Below, one piece after another: positions 18,757 through 27,708 of a stretch of 64,000 nucleotides of DNA. Within the stretch, counting starts at the first letter, position 1, and each line of letters opens with the position of its first letter. Position numbers and translations under genes: made by a program. The notes beneath the pieces are model-generated. The model was not told the DNA's origin, did no database searches, and was given only the letters and a program-made list of their open reading frames with translations. Source of the stretch: CBDDBX01 sp965225955 (GTDB taxonomy: Bacteria > Acidobacteriota > Aminicenantia > UBA2199). The stretch is taken from contig CBDDBX010000017.1 in assembly GCA_965225955.1 (NCBI GenBank), positions 1 through 64,000 of the forward strand. Direction: 5' to 3'.

Positions 18757-18876
18757 GTAATTTCTTACAGAAATTTATTTGTGTGAATGTAAGGTTTGTT
18801 GGGATTTTTTTGATTGAGCTGTAGGGAGTAGTAGGGTTTACTTTTTATTAATCTTGTTCGGGGACAGGTGTATAAA

Positions 18877-20229
18877 ATGAGAGTTGATGAGAGTGATTCA
18901 GCTAAAGTAAAAGCATCTCAGTTTAATGAATACCTTGGAGAATTGTCAGAAGGGAAATGGGTTATCTATAACTACAGATCAGGTGCAATGCTTGATTTGA
19001 GTAAAAAGCTCTACGACGCAGTTAAAAATTCGGATTCTGTTTCTATAGAAAATAAAGAAGTCGTTGATACTCTTTACCGTTGCCGGCTTTATGTTACAAA
19101 TGATTCCATTGAACATGAAGAGTTGTTGGCAGAAAAAAAGAGACTCGCTGAAGAGAATAAAGTTATTGGTTTGCAGATACTGCCAACACTTGGTTGTAAC
19201 TTCAGATGCACATATTGTTATGAGGGGCTTGAGCATAATACTGCTAAAATGTCAGATGAAACAATTGAAGATATAATCAATTATGTCAAAAGTGTTGTTA
19301 AGCCTACAACAGATTTTCTGAATGTGTCCTGGTTTGGAGGGGAACCTCTTCTGGCAGTAAAACAGATAGAAAAGCTCTCTAAGGAATTTTTGCTGTTGAG
19401 TGACAGTAATGAACTTCAATATATGGGGTCAATGATCAGCAATGGTTATCTTCTGAATGCAAAGAATATCGAATTGATGCTGAAAAACAGGATAAGTTCA
19501 TGTCAGGTTACCATAGATGGTTTAAAAAAGTATCATGATTCCACAAGAATTCTTGGTAATGGAATTGGAACCTGGGATGTAATTATGAAAAATACTGTTA
19601 TGGCAGTAAACATGGGGCTTAAGATTACAATAAGGGTGAATCTTGACAGAAATAATTCCAGAGAGCTTGATGAATTTGTCAAAGAACTTGAAGAAAGAAA
19701 TATAGCGGAAAAGGTGCAGTTATCTTTCAGTATAGTGCAGGATTTAGGGCAGAAGTGCAGTAGTGCAGGCCATGGCAAAACTCTTACCCTGGAAGAAGCT
19801 GATAACATTATAAAAGGTAAGGAATTAACAAAAAAGTATCTGGATGATGAGAGGGATAAGACTCTCAGCAGAGCTTTACCTGATATGTTTGGCTGTGTTG
19901 CTACTGCAGCAAGATCGTTGATTATTGGTCCAGAAGGTGAATTGTACAAGTGCTCAAAAACAATAGGTGAAAAGAAGATGCTGTGTGGTGATATCAGTAA
20001 TGTTCAAAGAGAAGGAGCAGGTTTGAACAGATGGGTTATGCATGATAATTGCAGAGATGAAAGGTGTAGTAAATGTAATATGCTACCTGTATGTCCGGGT
20101 ATTGGATGTGCTTATGATGCAATAGTTCATGGTAAGGATGTTTTTGATTGTGATATAGAAAAGATTCGTCAGTTTCATGTAGATAAGTTGAAGAAACTTT
20201 ATCTAAGGAAGCAGAAAATAGCAGGTTGA
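18877..20229 (+). CDS. Radical SAM/SPASM peptide maturase
   Basis: Numbered from the ATG at 18877, the radical SAM cluster motif is C107-x3-C111-x2-C114 (GCNFRCTYCYEG), and WFGGEPLL is the GGE SAM-binding motif. The C-terminal SPASM region has C340-x13-G354-x4-C359 and then C397-x2-C400-x5-C406-x4-C411, with a final C425; these should hold two auxiliary Fe-S clusters. The last spacing is x4 rather than the usual x3. The first 90 residues may be a peptide-binding domain. The GTG at 18868 sits on the likely Shine-Dalgarno (ACAGG), so ATG 18877 is preferred. Enzymes of this layout install thioether, C-C or related links on ribosomal peptides. The downstream exporter and the Cys-rich peptide at 23095 make a peptide maturase more likely than a sulfatase maturase. 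Confidence 0.88.
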   Translation: MRVDESDSAKVKASQFNEYLGELSEGKWVIYNYRSGAMLDLSKKLYDAVKNSDSVSIENKEVVDTLYRCRLYVTNDSIEHEELLAEKKRLAEENKVIGLQILPTLGCNFRCTYCYEGLEHNTAKMSDETIEDIINYVKSVVKPTTDFLNVSWFGGEPLLAVKQIEKLSKEFLLLSDSNELQYMGSMISNGYLLNAKNIELMLKNRISSCQVTIDGLKKYHDSTRILGNGIGTWDVIMKNTVMAVNMGLKITIRVNLDRNNSRELDEFVKELEERNIAEKVQLSFSIVQDLGQKCSSAGHGKTLTLEEADNIIKGKELTKKYLDDERDKTLSRALPDMFGCVATAARSLIIGPEGELYKCSKTIGEKKMLCGDISNVQREGAGLNRWVMHDNCRDERCSKCNMLPVCPGIGCAYDAIVHGKDVFDCDIEKIRQFHVDKLKKLYLRKQKIAG

Positions 20230-20231
20230 TT

Positions 20232-21941
20232 ATGTTCGAGATAATAAGAAGCAAATCTCTTAAATTTTTTATTTATTATCAGAAGCGGTATATTAAAATT
20301 ATTCTGGGTGCACTAATGGTTTTACTACTTTCTGTTGCACTCAAACTACCGACTCCACTTATAACTAAACATTTGATTGATAAGATCATTCCATCGGGTG
20401 ATTATAGTGCTCTGCATCAATTATGTCTTCTGCTGTTCGGACTTATTCTCATGCACAATATAGCCCAACTTTTCCTGAAAATAATATTGGCAAGGTATAG
20501 TGTGGCAATAAGGAAAGCTATTGAAACAGACTTCTATAAACATCTGCAGAAACTACCTATGAAGTATTTTCTGAACAATCAAAGTGGATACATAGTATCG
20601 AGAGTGAATGAAATAGCTAATACTGAACAGGTAATGGCAAGTACTATGGTGCAGATTATAAGAGATGTTGTTACTATGATAGTGGGTGCCTATCTTATTC
20701 TGAAAATGAATTTGGAAATTGGCCTGGTATCACTGATCATTCTTCCTTTGTTTATATATTCCATAAAAGCATTCCATGGAAGAATAAAAAAAATTAATAT
20801 TGCAATTAATGAAGAAAGGGCCAAATATCTTGGAAAACTGGAGCGTAATGTAAGTGCTATTGAAAGAATCAAAGCTTCAGTGAAAGAAGAAACCGAATTG
20901 AGTAGGGTTGTAGATCGTATCAAAGCTGTTCTGAAATTAAAACTTGATTCTGAAGTTCTGGCAGGTCTGGCTTCAGTAACATCCTCTTTTGTAGGCATGA
21001 TAGCTCCTTTTTTTGTGCTCTGGTACGGTGTGTCGGAAATAATGAAGGGGGAGCTCTTATTGGGAGAGTTCTTTGCTATTAACTCATTTCTGGCTTTTAT
21101 TTATGGTCCGGCTCATAATCTTACCAATATAGGCTATATTATTTCAAAGGCTCTGGCAGGTCTGGACAGAGTGCATGAGATATTTCAGGAGGCAGAAGAA
21201 AAATGCGGTTCTGACGAAGTAGAATGCTTCGACTCCATTGATATAAAGGATTTGTCATTCCAATACGGAGATAACGGGGATTACGTACTTAAAAATATCA
21301 ATCTGAGTTTCAGAGCGGGCGACAGAGTGGCTGTTGTTGGTAGAAGTGGTAGTGGTAAAAGTACACTGGTTAAGATCCTTTTAAAGATATTGGAAGATTA
21401 TGAGGGGGAAATTCTGGTATCAGGTAAAAACATTAAAGATCTGGATAACAGTAGCTACAGGTCAGAAATAAGTTATCTCGGGCAGAATCAGCAATTGTTG
21501 GAAGAGGATCTGGAAGAGCTTCTGATTCAATGTGAAGAAAGAAGAGATATGATTGGGATTGGGAAATTATGTAATCTTGATCTTGACAGACTAAGTGAGA
21601 AAGTTGTTCAGAAGCAGATATCAGGTGGTGAAGCGCAGAGGCTTGATGTTTTTGAAAATCTAATTACAGGAGCACGGGCACTTCAGATAATTGATGAAGG
21701 TACATCGAATATAGATTCAATTACTGAAAACATGATTTTTGAGGAGTTATTTGAACAATATAAAGAGAGAATAATCATTTACATAACTCATGATCTTAAA
21801 AGTGTAGCAGGATTTGACAGGATAATAGTAATGGAAAATGGTTGTATCGTACAGGATGGGAACCATGATGATCTTCTTGATCAAAATGATGAATACAGAG
21901 AATTATGGATTAATAGTAACAGAGGGAGGGCTATCGGATGA
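20232..21941 (+). CDS. ABC exporter, fused permease and ATPase, of the RiPP-like cluster
   Basis: The N-terminal 300 residues form a six-helix ABC exporter domain starting KIILGALMVLLLSVALKLP. The ATPase part has Walker A (GRSGSGKST), a Q-loop (YLGQNQQLL), a signature ISGGEAQR, Walker B with catalytic Glu (QIIDEGTSNID) and the switch His (YITHDLKS). There is no N-terminal C39 peptidase domain, so leader removal, if any, must be done by another protein. TTG 20226 is in frame, but ATG 20232, 6 nt after AGG, is preferred (570 residues). It overlaps or abuts its neighbours on both sides, so it belongs to the same operon as the maturase. Confidence 0.9.
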   Translation: MFEIIRSKSLKFFIYYQKRYIKIILGALMVLLLSVALKLPTPLITKHLIDKIIPSGDYSALHQLCLLLFGLILMHNIAQLFLKIILARYSVAIRKAIETDFYKHLQKLPMKYFLNNQSGYIVSRVNEIANTEQVMASTMVQIIRDVVTMIVGAYLILKMNLEIGLVSLIILPLFIYSIKAFHGRIKKINIAINEERAKYLGKLERNVSAIERIKASVKEETELSRVVDRIKAVLKLKLDSEVLAGLASVTSSFVGMIAPFFVLWYGVSEIMKGELLLGEFFAINSFLAFIYGPAHNLTNIGYIISKALAGLDRVHEIFQEAEEKCGSDEVECFDSIDIKDLSFQYGDNGDYVLKNINLSFRAGDRVAVVGRSGSGKSTLVKILLKILEDYEGEILVSGKNIKDLDNSSYRSEISYLGQNQQLLEEDLEELLIQCEERRDMIGIGKLCNLDLDRLSEKVVQKQISGGEAQRLDVFENLITGARALQIIDEGTSNIDSITENMIFEELFEQYKERIIIYITHDLKSVAGFDRIIVMENGCIVQDGNHDDLLDQNDEYRELWINSNRGRAIG

Positions 21942-23014
21942 ATAGAACAGTTGTGAGAATTATGATATTGATGATTGCCTTTTGCATGATAAATGCAGCG
22001 GCAGATTCAGGTGATTCGGGGAAATCGGTTCTACTTGAGAAGAAAGGGACACTGGAATCAGGAAAGAAGTATATATTTCAATATCCATCACAATTTGCTG
22101 TATCAAAGAACAGGGAGATATTTATTCTTGATAGAAACCAGATTCTTCAGCTGAACAGTGAAGGAATATTGACGCGTAATTATTTTAAGAAAGGGCAGGG
22201 GCCTGGTGAATTCCTCAATGTTGAGAATATAGTACCGGGTAACAAGTATCTTATGGTTCATCAGGCTACTCCTAATAAAATAGCGATGTTTGATTTCAAC
22301 GGGAATGTTGTTAAAGAGTTAAGACCTGATCTTAAAACCAGCAGGCTACTGTTTTTCTATAAAGGAAAATATTACTTCCTGCAGTTTGGGTTTGATGGAC
22401 AAGAGGTGCCTGCAGGGAAATTCAGAGATACAAAAAGTAAATTATTTGAATATTCTCCCGGAAATAGTTTCAAAGATACAGGCATAAGGTTTGCCGGAAG
22501 GTGGATGTCAGAGAGGGTTGGACAATATATACTTTCAGATAAAGAGCATTACCTGTTTCATTGTCTGCTTGAAAACAGATTGATATGTTCCGGGAATGGA
22601 GATTATAAACTCGAATTTATAGATATTGATAAATACAGAAAAATTAAAACTGTTAATATGCCTTTTGTAAGGTCTGAATTTAAAAAAGCAGTAAAAAAAG
22701 AGAGAATATCTGCATCAAACGATAAGAACCGCAAGTATCATAGAAGTATACAGAAGTTACTTGTATATAAGAATAAAATTCTTGTTATAACCTCATCGTT
22801 TAAAACTGGTAAAGGTCTGAAAGTTAATATGCATAACATAGATGGGGATCTTATCAAATCCTTTCACTTGCCATTAATAAAGAAGATAGATGAACTTAGA
22901 CATTTCAGAAGGCAGCTGATTGTAATAGATGGCGATTATCTTTTTAAAGAAGAGGAAGATGAAGAGGGTAACAAGATTTTCAGTAAATACTATCTGAATT
23001 TTAATGAGAAGTAA
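21938..23014 (+). CDS. Secreted six-bladed beta-propeller protein of the RiPP-like cluster
   Basis: A signal peptide (about residues 1-22, ending NAAADS) precedes repeated beta-strand units. YFKKGQGPGEFLNVENI is the characteristic phrase of six-bladed beta-propeller proteins (PF17170-like), and FAVSKNREIFILDRNQILQLNSEG-like strands mark the blades; the longest of these is split here only for description. The start overlaps the ABC stop (ATGA) and has a GGGAGGG ribosome site. Exported propellers usually bind ligands or partner proteins; here it may bind, display or sense the peptide. The C-terminus is acidic (KEEEDEEGN). Its presence in the operon is clear from the overlap, but its job is inference. 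Confidence 0.75.
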   Translation: MNRTVVRIMILMIAFCMINAAADSGDSGKSVLLEKKGTLESGKKYIFQYPSQFAVSKNREIFILDRNQILQLNSEGILTRNYFKKGQGPGEFLNVENIVPGNKYLMVHQATPNKIAMFDFNGNVVKELRPDLKTSRLLFFYKGKYYFLQFGFDGQEVPAGKFRDTKSKLFEYSPGNSFKDTGIRFAGRWMSERVGQYILSDKEHYLFHCLLENRLICSGNGDYKLEFIDIDKYRKIKTVNMPFVRSEFKKAVKKERISASNDKNRKYHRSIQKLLVYKNKILVITSSFKTGKGLKVNMHNIDGDLIKSFHLPLIKKIDELRHFRRQLIVIDGDYLFKEEEDEEGNKIFSKYYLNFNEK

Positions 23015-23094
23015 TAATTGATGAGGAGACGAAATCATTTGTTTTAGTAGTTGTAAATTTGTACCTAGGTAAAACATTAATATAGGAGAGAATT

Positions 23095-23253
23095 ATGAAC
23101 GAAACAATGAATGTAGTTTATGATGTATGGGAAACAGTAGGACTTTGCGCAGGAAGTTGCAGCTGCTGGTTGGTAACTGATACAACAATTTATGTAAGAC
23201 CTAATATCGATTCAGGTCCATCTGACAAAATTAAAGAAGACGCAGGTCAATAA
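23095..23253 (+). CDS. Cys-rich 52-residue peptide, candidate RiPP precursor
   Basis: The frame encodes 52 residues and is too short for many gene callers. It has a strong AGGAG site 6 nt before the ATG. The peptide starts MNETMNVVYDVWETVG, then has a Cys cluster LCAGSCSCWL (C18-x3-C22-x-C24), a TTIYVRPN segment and a polar tail ending KEDAGQ. It is the last gene after the maturase, exporter and propeller on the same strand, 80 nt beyond the propeller stop, and a terminator follows 17 nt after its stop. Three Cys in a seven-residue window make thioether links by the radical SAM enzyme plausible. There is no GG or other obvious cleavage site, so the leader-core border is unknown. I do not recognise this peptide as a member of a named class. 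Confidence 0.72.
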   Translation: MNETMNVVYDVWETVGLCAGSCSCWLVTDTTIYVRPNIDSGPSDKIKEDAGQ

Positions 23254-23270
23254 TCTTTAGTTAACTTATA

Positions 23271-23310
23271 GCAGGTAAGGCAGAGCTTTACCTGCTTTTC
23301 ACAGTTTTTT
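23271..23310 (+). terminator. Rho-independent terminator closing the RiPP-like cluster
   Basis: GCAGGTAA (23271-23278) pairs with TTACCTGC (23288-23295), followed by TTTCACAG and a six-T run. It lies directly after the peptide gene. Confidence 0.75.
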
Positions 23311-23368
23311 ATTTGCCTCACAGATCTTAAATGAGGAAAGAGCAGGAGTGTTGAAGAGAAAGAAGTTT

Positions 23369-24430
23369 CTATCGGGTTATTAACCTGTACTCCTTTGAGC
23401 CAAAACCAAGTTCATGACCATATTCAACCTGTGTTTTGTAAGGAACATCATGAGCCACTGTGGATAGTTCTGCTCCAAGTGCTTTCTCAACCAGATCTAT
23501 TGAGGCTGCATCAATTGCTACAGGATCTTTTGATATAAGAACTCCGATATCGGGAACAATCTGCTCATAACCCTCCATACAGTCACAGTTCTTTGTAATT
23601 CTTGTTAGAACATTGATAAAGAGCACTCTCTCTCTTCCAACAGCTTTAACGACTCCCATTGCGTGCTCAACAATTTTCTGTTGAAGGATTTCGAAAGATT
23701 CTGACCAGTTATAGCCGATAGCATCAAAGCGACAGGCTGTGAGACACTCACCGCAACCTATACATTTTTTACGTTTGATCTTTATTTCTCTATCTTCATA
23801 TATGGCATCTTCAGGGCACCATTTGATGCACTCTCCACATTTTCGGCATTTTGATACCTTTATTGATGGTTTTGAGGTTGAGTGCTGAACCATCTTACCT
23901 CTTCTGCCAGTTAAACCCATACCGAGATTTTTCATAGCAGCACCAAAGCCCGCAAGAATATGACCGGTAAAGTGGGAGAAGGTAATAAGATTCTGTACCC
24001 TGGGTACAGCCGATGCAACTCCTACCTCTTTATAAATTTTACCGGGGATCTCTATTTTTACCTCTTCATTACCAAGAAGCCCGTCAGACATGATAATGGG
24101 CATGCCGGTTTTTTCATAGGTAAATCCATGCTCATATGCCAGTTCAATGTGATCTATGGCATTGGCTCTTGAGTGGCGGTAAAGTGTTGAGGTTTCAGTA
24201 AGAAAAGTCCTGGAACCTTTCTGCTTCACAAGTTTACCTGTTTCTGCAAGTATCTCAGGTCTTATATACCCATTTGATCCTTTTTCTCCAAAATGGGTTT
24301 TTATAGCGGTAATATCCTCAGGTTCAATAAAGTCAAGGAGATTTTCTCTATTAAGAAGTTCAGAGATTCCGGCACTCAGCTGCTTGTCATCCAGTTCCTC
24401 TGCTTTAATAAAATATACACAGCTTTCCAT
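23369..24430 (-). CDS. DUF362 protein with two 4Fe-4S clusters
   Basis: Residues about 195-245 hold two ferredoxin-type cluster motifs, CRKCGECIKWCPEDAI and CIGCGECLTACRFDAI. These are embedded in a DUF362-type domain (ITAIKTHFGEKGSNGYI at the start, GVLISKDPVAIDAASIDL near the end). This family is common in anaerobes and is thought to take part in electron transfer; the exact reaction is not established. No export signal is seen. It is the last gene of the def operon and starts 2 nt after the upstream peptidase gene ends, with a GGGAG ribosome site. Confidence 0.87.
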   Translation of the reverse strand: MESCVYFIKAEELDDKQLSAGISELLNRENLLDFIEPEDITAIKTHFGEKGSNGYIRPEILAETGKLVKQKGSRTFLTETSTLYRHSRANAIDHIELAYEHGFTYEKTGMPIIMSDGLLGNEEVKIEIPGKIYKEVGVASAVPRVQNLITFSHFTGHILAGFGAAMKNLGMGLTGRRGKMVQHSTSKPSIKVSKCRKCGECIKWCPEDAIYEDREIKIKRKKCIGCGECLTACRFDAIGYNWSESFEILQQKIVEHAMGVVKAVGRERVLFINVLTRITKNCDCMEGYEQIVPDIGVLISKDPVAIDAASIDLVEKALGAELSTVAHDVPYKTQVEYGHELGFGSKEYRLITR

Positions 24431-24432
24431 AC

Positions 24433-26382
24433 TTATTGCTCCCGGAATTTAAAATAGTCCATTACGCTGTTAAGCAGAGGAGAAACAGATATCTCAGAAC
24501 CTACAGCTCTCTGCATCCATATCTGAGGAGGGAGTTTACCAATGCTGCACATTCTGGTCATCTCCATTCCAAGATTCCTGCCTTTCATGTACTCTTCGAT
24601 CTGAAACTGTATTATGAATCCAAGAGGGTAATCCGGCAGGTAAAGAGCGCAATCTATAAGGTGGGAGTAGATACTAAGTACCGGTGAATCTTTTATATTA
24701 AAGATGTCTGCAAAATATCTGTTCCATACATCTTTGGCAATCCTGATTACAGCCTCTTTCAGCTGTTCTGCTGTGGTTTTCGGGTTCTGGTAAAGCCACT
24801 CCCATACCTCTATATCCACCATAGAAACTCCCATAATTTCAAAGGCGTTCCATAAGGTATCAAGAGCTCTCTCTTCATTTCCATCGCTCTGCAGACCAAG
24901 TACTTCAAGATCCCTGTTCTGGAAGAGAAAAGCAAATGCTTCTGTGAAGGCAGTGTTGGGAATGCCGTGCAGATTGTAATGATCTACATAGTAGAGTGAA
25001 ATAACCTGTTCAACACAGTGTCCAAGTTCATGCATGGCAGTATTAAAGCCTTTGTAGTCCATACTTCCTGAGGGCACTCTTGTTCTGAGGTAGGCTTTTT
25101 CTCCATACATTTCAGGGCCCCAGGCATGACCAGCTCCTCTGGCAGGTTCAACAGCAATGCGATCTTTTATGAACTGTGCCTGATCTTTATCAAAACCAAA
25201 AGATCTCAATATACCAGTTATATTTTTTCTGAAAGCTTCTATGTCAGGGTACTCTTCTTTTACTTTTGCATCCAGATCTTCAGCGCTGACAGTATCTTCG
25301 CCGGAAAAACCGTTGTACCATATGTCAAAAACTTCCAGAGGGCGTCCAAGTCTGGAGGCTATCAATTTCGCAGTGAGTTTTACTGCATCTGATTTAAGTA
25401 GAGTCTCAAATAGTTCTTTTACCTCTTTAAGAGGGATTTCTCTTTCAATGTTGAACTGTCTTGATATGTGATCAGGGAACCCAGGGTAATAGGGGTCTAC
25501 AGCTTTTACTGCTTTAAACAGGTTAAGAAAATGTCTGTATCTTGTATCCTGCTCTCTTTTGAAATTGCACTGCTTCCCGGATTTCATAAGTCTGTTATCC
25601 CGGGGAGACCACTCATACTGATCTGAGTTGATAAAATCTTCAGGAATATTCTGGGATATTATCTGCTCCATGATTTTTACTATGAGGCGCTGTTTATCAA
25701 GGCCTTTAGTATCACTGTAACGTGCTCTTATCTCATCTCTTAATCCCCAGTGGCTTATAAGCTTAAGATCTTTGGGGAAAGGTCTGGTTCCATCTGTATC
25801 TACAATCTGACCCATAAAGATATTGTAGTCCGCAATATATGCCTCAGCTTTTGTCTGTAGATTTGAGATATTTCCTGAGATTTTACCAGGTACTCTTGAG
25901 GTGAATATATCGCCGGTTCTTATAGTACTCCACTGATCATTGGTAAAGTTTTCTGCAGGGTTCAGCTTCTCCTTCAGAGGTAGATGGGGAAAGTTCAGAA
26001 GCACAATAAATGCTGTTTTATTATTAAAGAGATCCTCTTCAAGATGGGAAAAGGGATCAAGCATCGAAAAATGCATGTCGAGATTTGAAATGGGGCCTGT
26101 ATCTGTATGTACCGGCTTTTTTAAGTCCACAGCCAGCCTGTTCAGTGTGCCGTTTAATATTTCAAGTCTGTTTTCCAGAGCTTTTCTGGTAGCTTTTAGT
26201 TCGTCGCCGGAAGCTATAAAGTTTTCAAGACAGAATGAAGAGAACTCTTTTGCAGTGCCATCACTGCTTTTCCAGAATTCAGCAGTCTGTTTCAGACCCT
26301 GTTCAATTCTTTTCAGCTCTCCCGGATACTTATCTGAAAGTTTTTTTGTAACTGATGAAACAGTTTTCTGGGTAATGTACAT
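24433..26382 (-). CDS. M3-like zinc metallopeptidase
   Basis: The active-site helix MHELGHCVEQ (HExxH) is followed after about 25 residues by FTEAFAFLF, whose Glu is the expected third zinc ligand of gluzincins. Size (649 residues), the helical N-terminal domain and the absence of a signal peptide fit cytoplasmic oligopeptidases of the M3 (thimet/PepF) clan that clear short peptides. The overall sequence is divergent, so M32-like is an alternative. It sits between rsmB and the DUF362 gene in the def operon; a role in recycling peptides fits the translation-linked context but is not shown. Confidence 0.75.
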   Translation of the reverse strand: MYITQKTVSSVTKKLSDKYPGELKRIEQGLKQTAEFWKSSDGTAKEFSSFCLENFIASGDELKATRKALENRLEILNGTLNRLAVDLKKPVHTDTGPISNLDMHFSMLDPFSHLEEDLFNNKTAFIVLLNFPHLPLKEKLNPAENFTNDQWSTIRTGDIFTSRVPGKISGNISNLQTKAEAYIADYNIFMGQIVDTDGTRPFPKDLKLISHWGLRDEIRARYSDTKGLDKQRLIVKIMEQIISQNIPEDFINSDQYEWSPRDNRLMKSGKQCNFKREQDTRYRHFLNLFKAVKAVDPYYPGFPDHISRQFNIEREIPLKEVKELFETLLKSDAVKLTAKLIASRLGRPLEVFDIWYNGFSGEDTVSAEDLDAKVKEEYPDIEAFRKNITGILRSFGFDKDQAQFIKDRIAVEPARGAGHAWGPEMYGEKAYLRTRVPSGSMDYKGFNTAMHELGHCVEQVISLYYVDHYNLHGIPNTAFTEAFAFLFQNRDLEVLGLQSDGNEERALDTLWNAFEIMGVSMVDIEVWEWLYQNPKTTAEQLKEAVIRIAKDVWNRYFADIFNIKDSPVLSIYSHLIDCALYLPDYPLGFIIQFQIEEYMKGRNLGMEMTRMCSIGKLPPQIWMQRAVGSEISVSPLLNSVMDYFKFREQ

Positions 26383-26397
26383 TTAAAGTACTCCTCT

Positions 26398-27708
26398 CTA
26401 TTTATCTGAACTTCTCTCTATTAAAGAGAAGTAGAAAAGATCACAATTATGCTCCTCGTCAGGGACAAGGTATACTCCGTATTCACCTTTTCTGTAATTA
26501 ATTCCGTAAGAATGGAGAGTATCTGAAAGATCTACAGTAGAGAAGCTGTGATGCTGTTTCAAATGGTCAATTACATTGTCAGTTTCAGCCTTTGTAAAAG
26601 AGCATACAGAGTAGAGAATATATCTGGAAGATGGAAAGTTGCTGAGTACAGAAGAGGTTATCTTTTTCTGAACTTCAGAGTTCTCTTTTATTGCTTTATT
26701 ATCGGTTTTAATTTTAAGATCCGGGTTTTTCCTGCATGTACCGGCTGAAGAGCATGGGGCATCAAGAATAATTATATCAAATTCATCTTTTATCGCCGGA
26801 ACTGCTGCATCCATTGAAAGACAGTTTATCGAAATCCCTAAGCGTCGGCATAATTCATCAAGCATCTTTATTCTATCAGAACTGATATCCGAGGCTGTAA
26901 TGCTCCTTTTCCCTTCAGACATGTAATGAAGGGTTATCGATTTTGTGCCGGGAGCTGCACATATATCAAGTACTCTTCTGCCTCCGAATTTGTTGGCAAT
27001 TATTGATACAAGCTGGGAACCACTGTTCTGTATGTAGCATTTATCATCTTTTATAAACGTCCTGATTACAGAACCTGGGTTGGAGATCTCAAATGATTTA
27101 AGGGACTTAATCTCTCTTGAATCTATATCGTTCTCTTTAAGCGCTTCTCTAAGTTCCCCGTAAACCATGTTTCCCGGATGAGGGTGTACGTGAAAAACAG
27201 GTTCCCGGCTCAGATATTCAGCTACACTGTTGTTTTGACCAAAGACCTCTTCAGCAGCTTCTATGAGTTCTCTGCTTATAGAGTAGTTTATAGATGGGTC
27301 TTTATGATTTATGAACTGCTCTGTTATCTCTTCTCTCTTTCTGAGGCAGTTTCTCAGTACTGCATTTATAAAAGCCTTTGAGCGTTTGGGAGAGGCCGTA
27401 ACTGTATCGTTAACAACTGCGTACTGCTGGTATGAATCCGACAGAAATAGCAGAAAAAGAGCTGTTTTGATTGCTACAGCACTTTTAATATCAAATTTCT
27501 TTATTTTTCTTGAAGATACATATTCGGCTATAGCTGTAAGTTTAATATCGTTACGTATTACACCATAAACAGCTCTTGTTACAGCAGCATTATGTCTGGG
27601 ATCACCTGAATCGAGGCTTCGGTTAATAAGAAGTTTCAGGTTTATACCTCTGCTCTCCTCCCTGTAGTACTTTTCCAGAATTTTGTGAACAGGTTTGAGA
27701 ATATTCAC
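26398..27708 (-). CDS. rsmB: 16S rRNA (cytosine-C5) methyltransferase RsmB-like
   Basis: The N-terminal 140 residues resemble a NusB-type RNA-binding domain, and the C-terminal part is a Rossmann methyltransferase. VLDICAAPGTKSITLH is the SAM motif I, DAPCSSAGTCRKNPD contains the PCS motif and YSVCSFTKAETDNVI the catalytic-Cys motif of m5C RNA methyltransferases. RsmB methylates C967 of 16S rRNA in E. coli. The GTG start overlaps the fmt stop by four bases. fmt-rsmB linkage is common in bacteria and supports the assignment. Confidence 0.9.
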   Translation of the reverse strand: MNILKPVHKILEKYYREESRGINLKLLINRSLDSGDPRHNAAVTRAVYGVIRNDIKLTAIAEYVSSRKIKKFDIKSAVAIKTALFLLFLSDSYQQYAVVNDTVTASPKRSKAFINAVLRNCLRKREEITEQFINHKDPSINYSISRELIEAAEEVFGQNNSVAEYLSREPVFHVHPHPGNMVYGELREALKENDIDSREIKSLKSFEISNPGSVIRTFIKDDKCYIQNSGSQLVSIIANKFGGRRVLDICAAPGTKSITLHYMSEGKRSITASDISSDRIKMLDELCRRLGISINCLSMDAAVPAIKDEFDIIILDAPCSSAGTCRKNPDLKIKTDNKAIKENSEVQKKITSSVLSNFPSSRYILYSVCSFTKAETDNVIDHLKQHHSFSTVDLSDTLHSYGINYRKGEYGVYLVPDEEHNCDLFYFSLIERSSDK

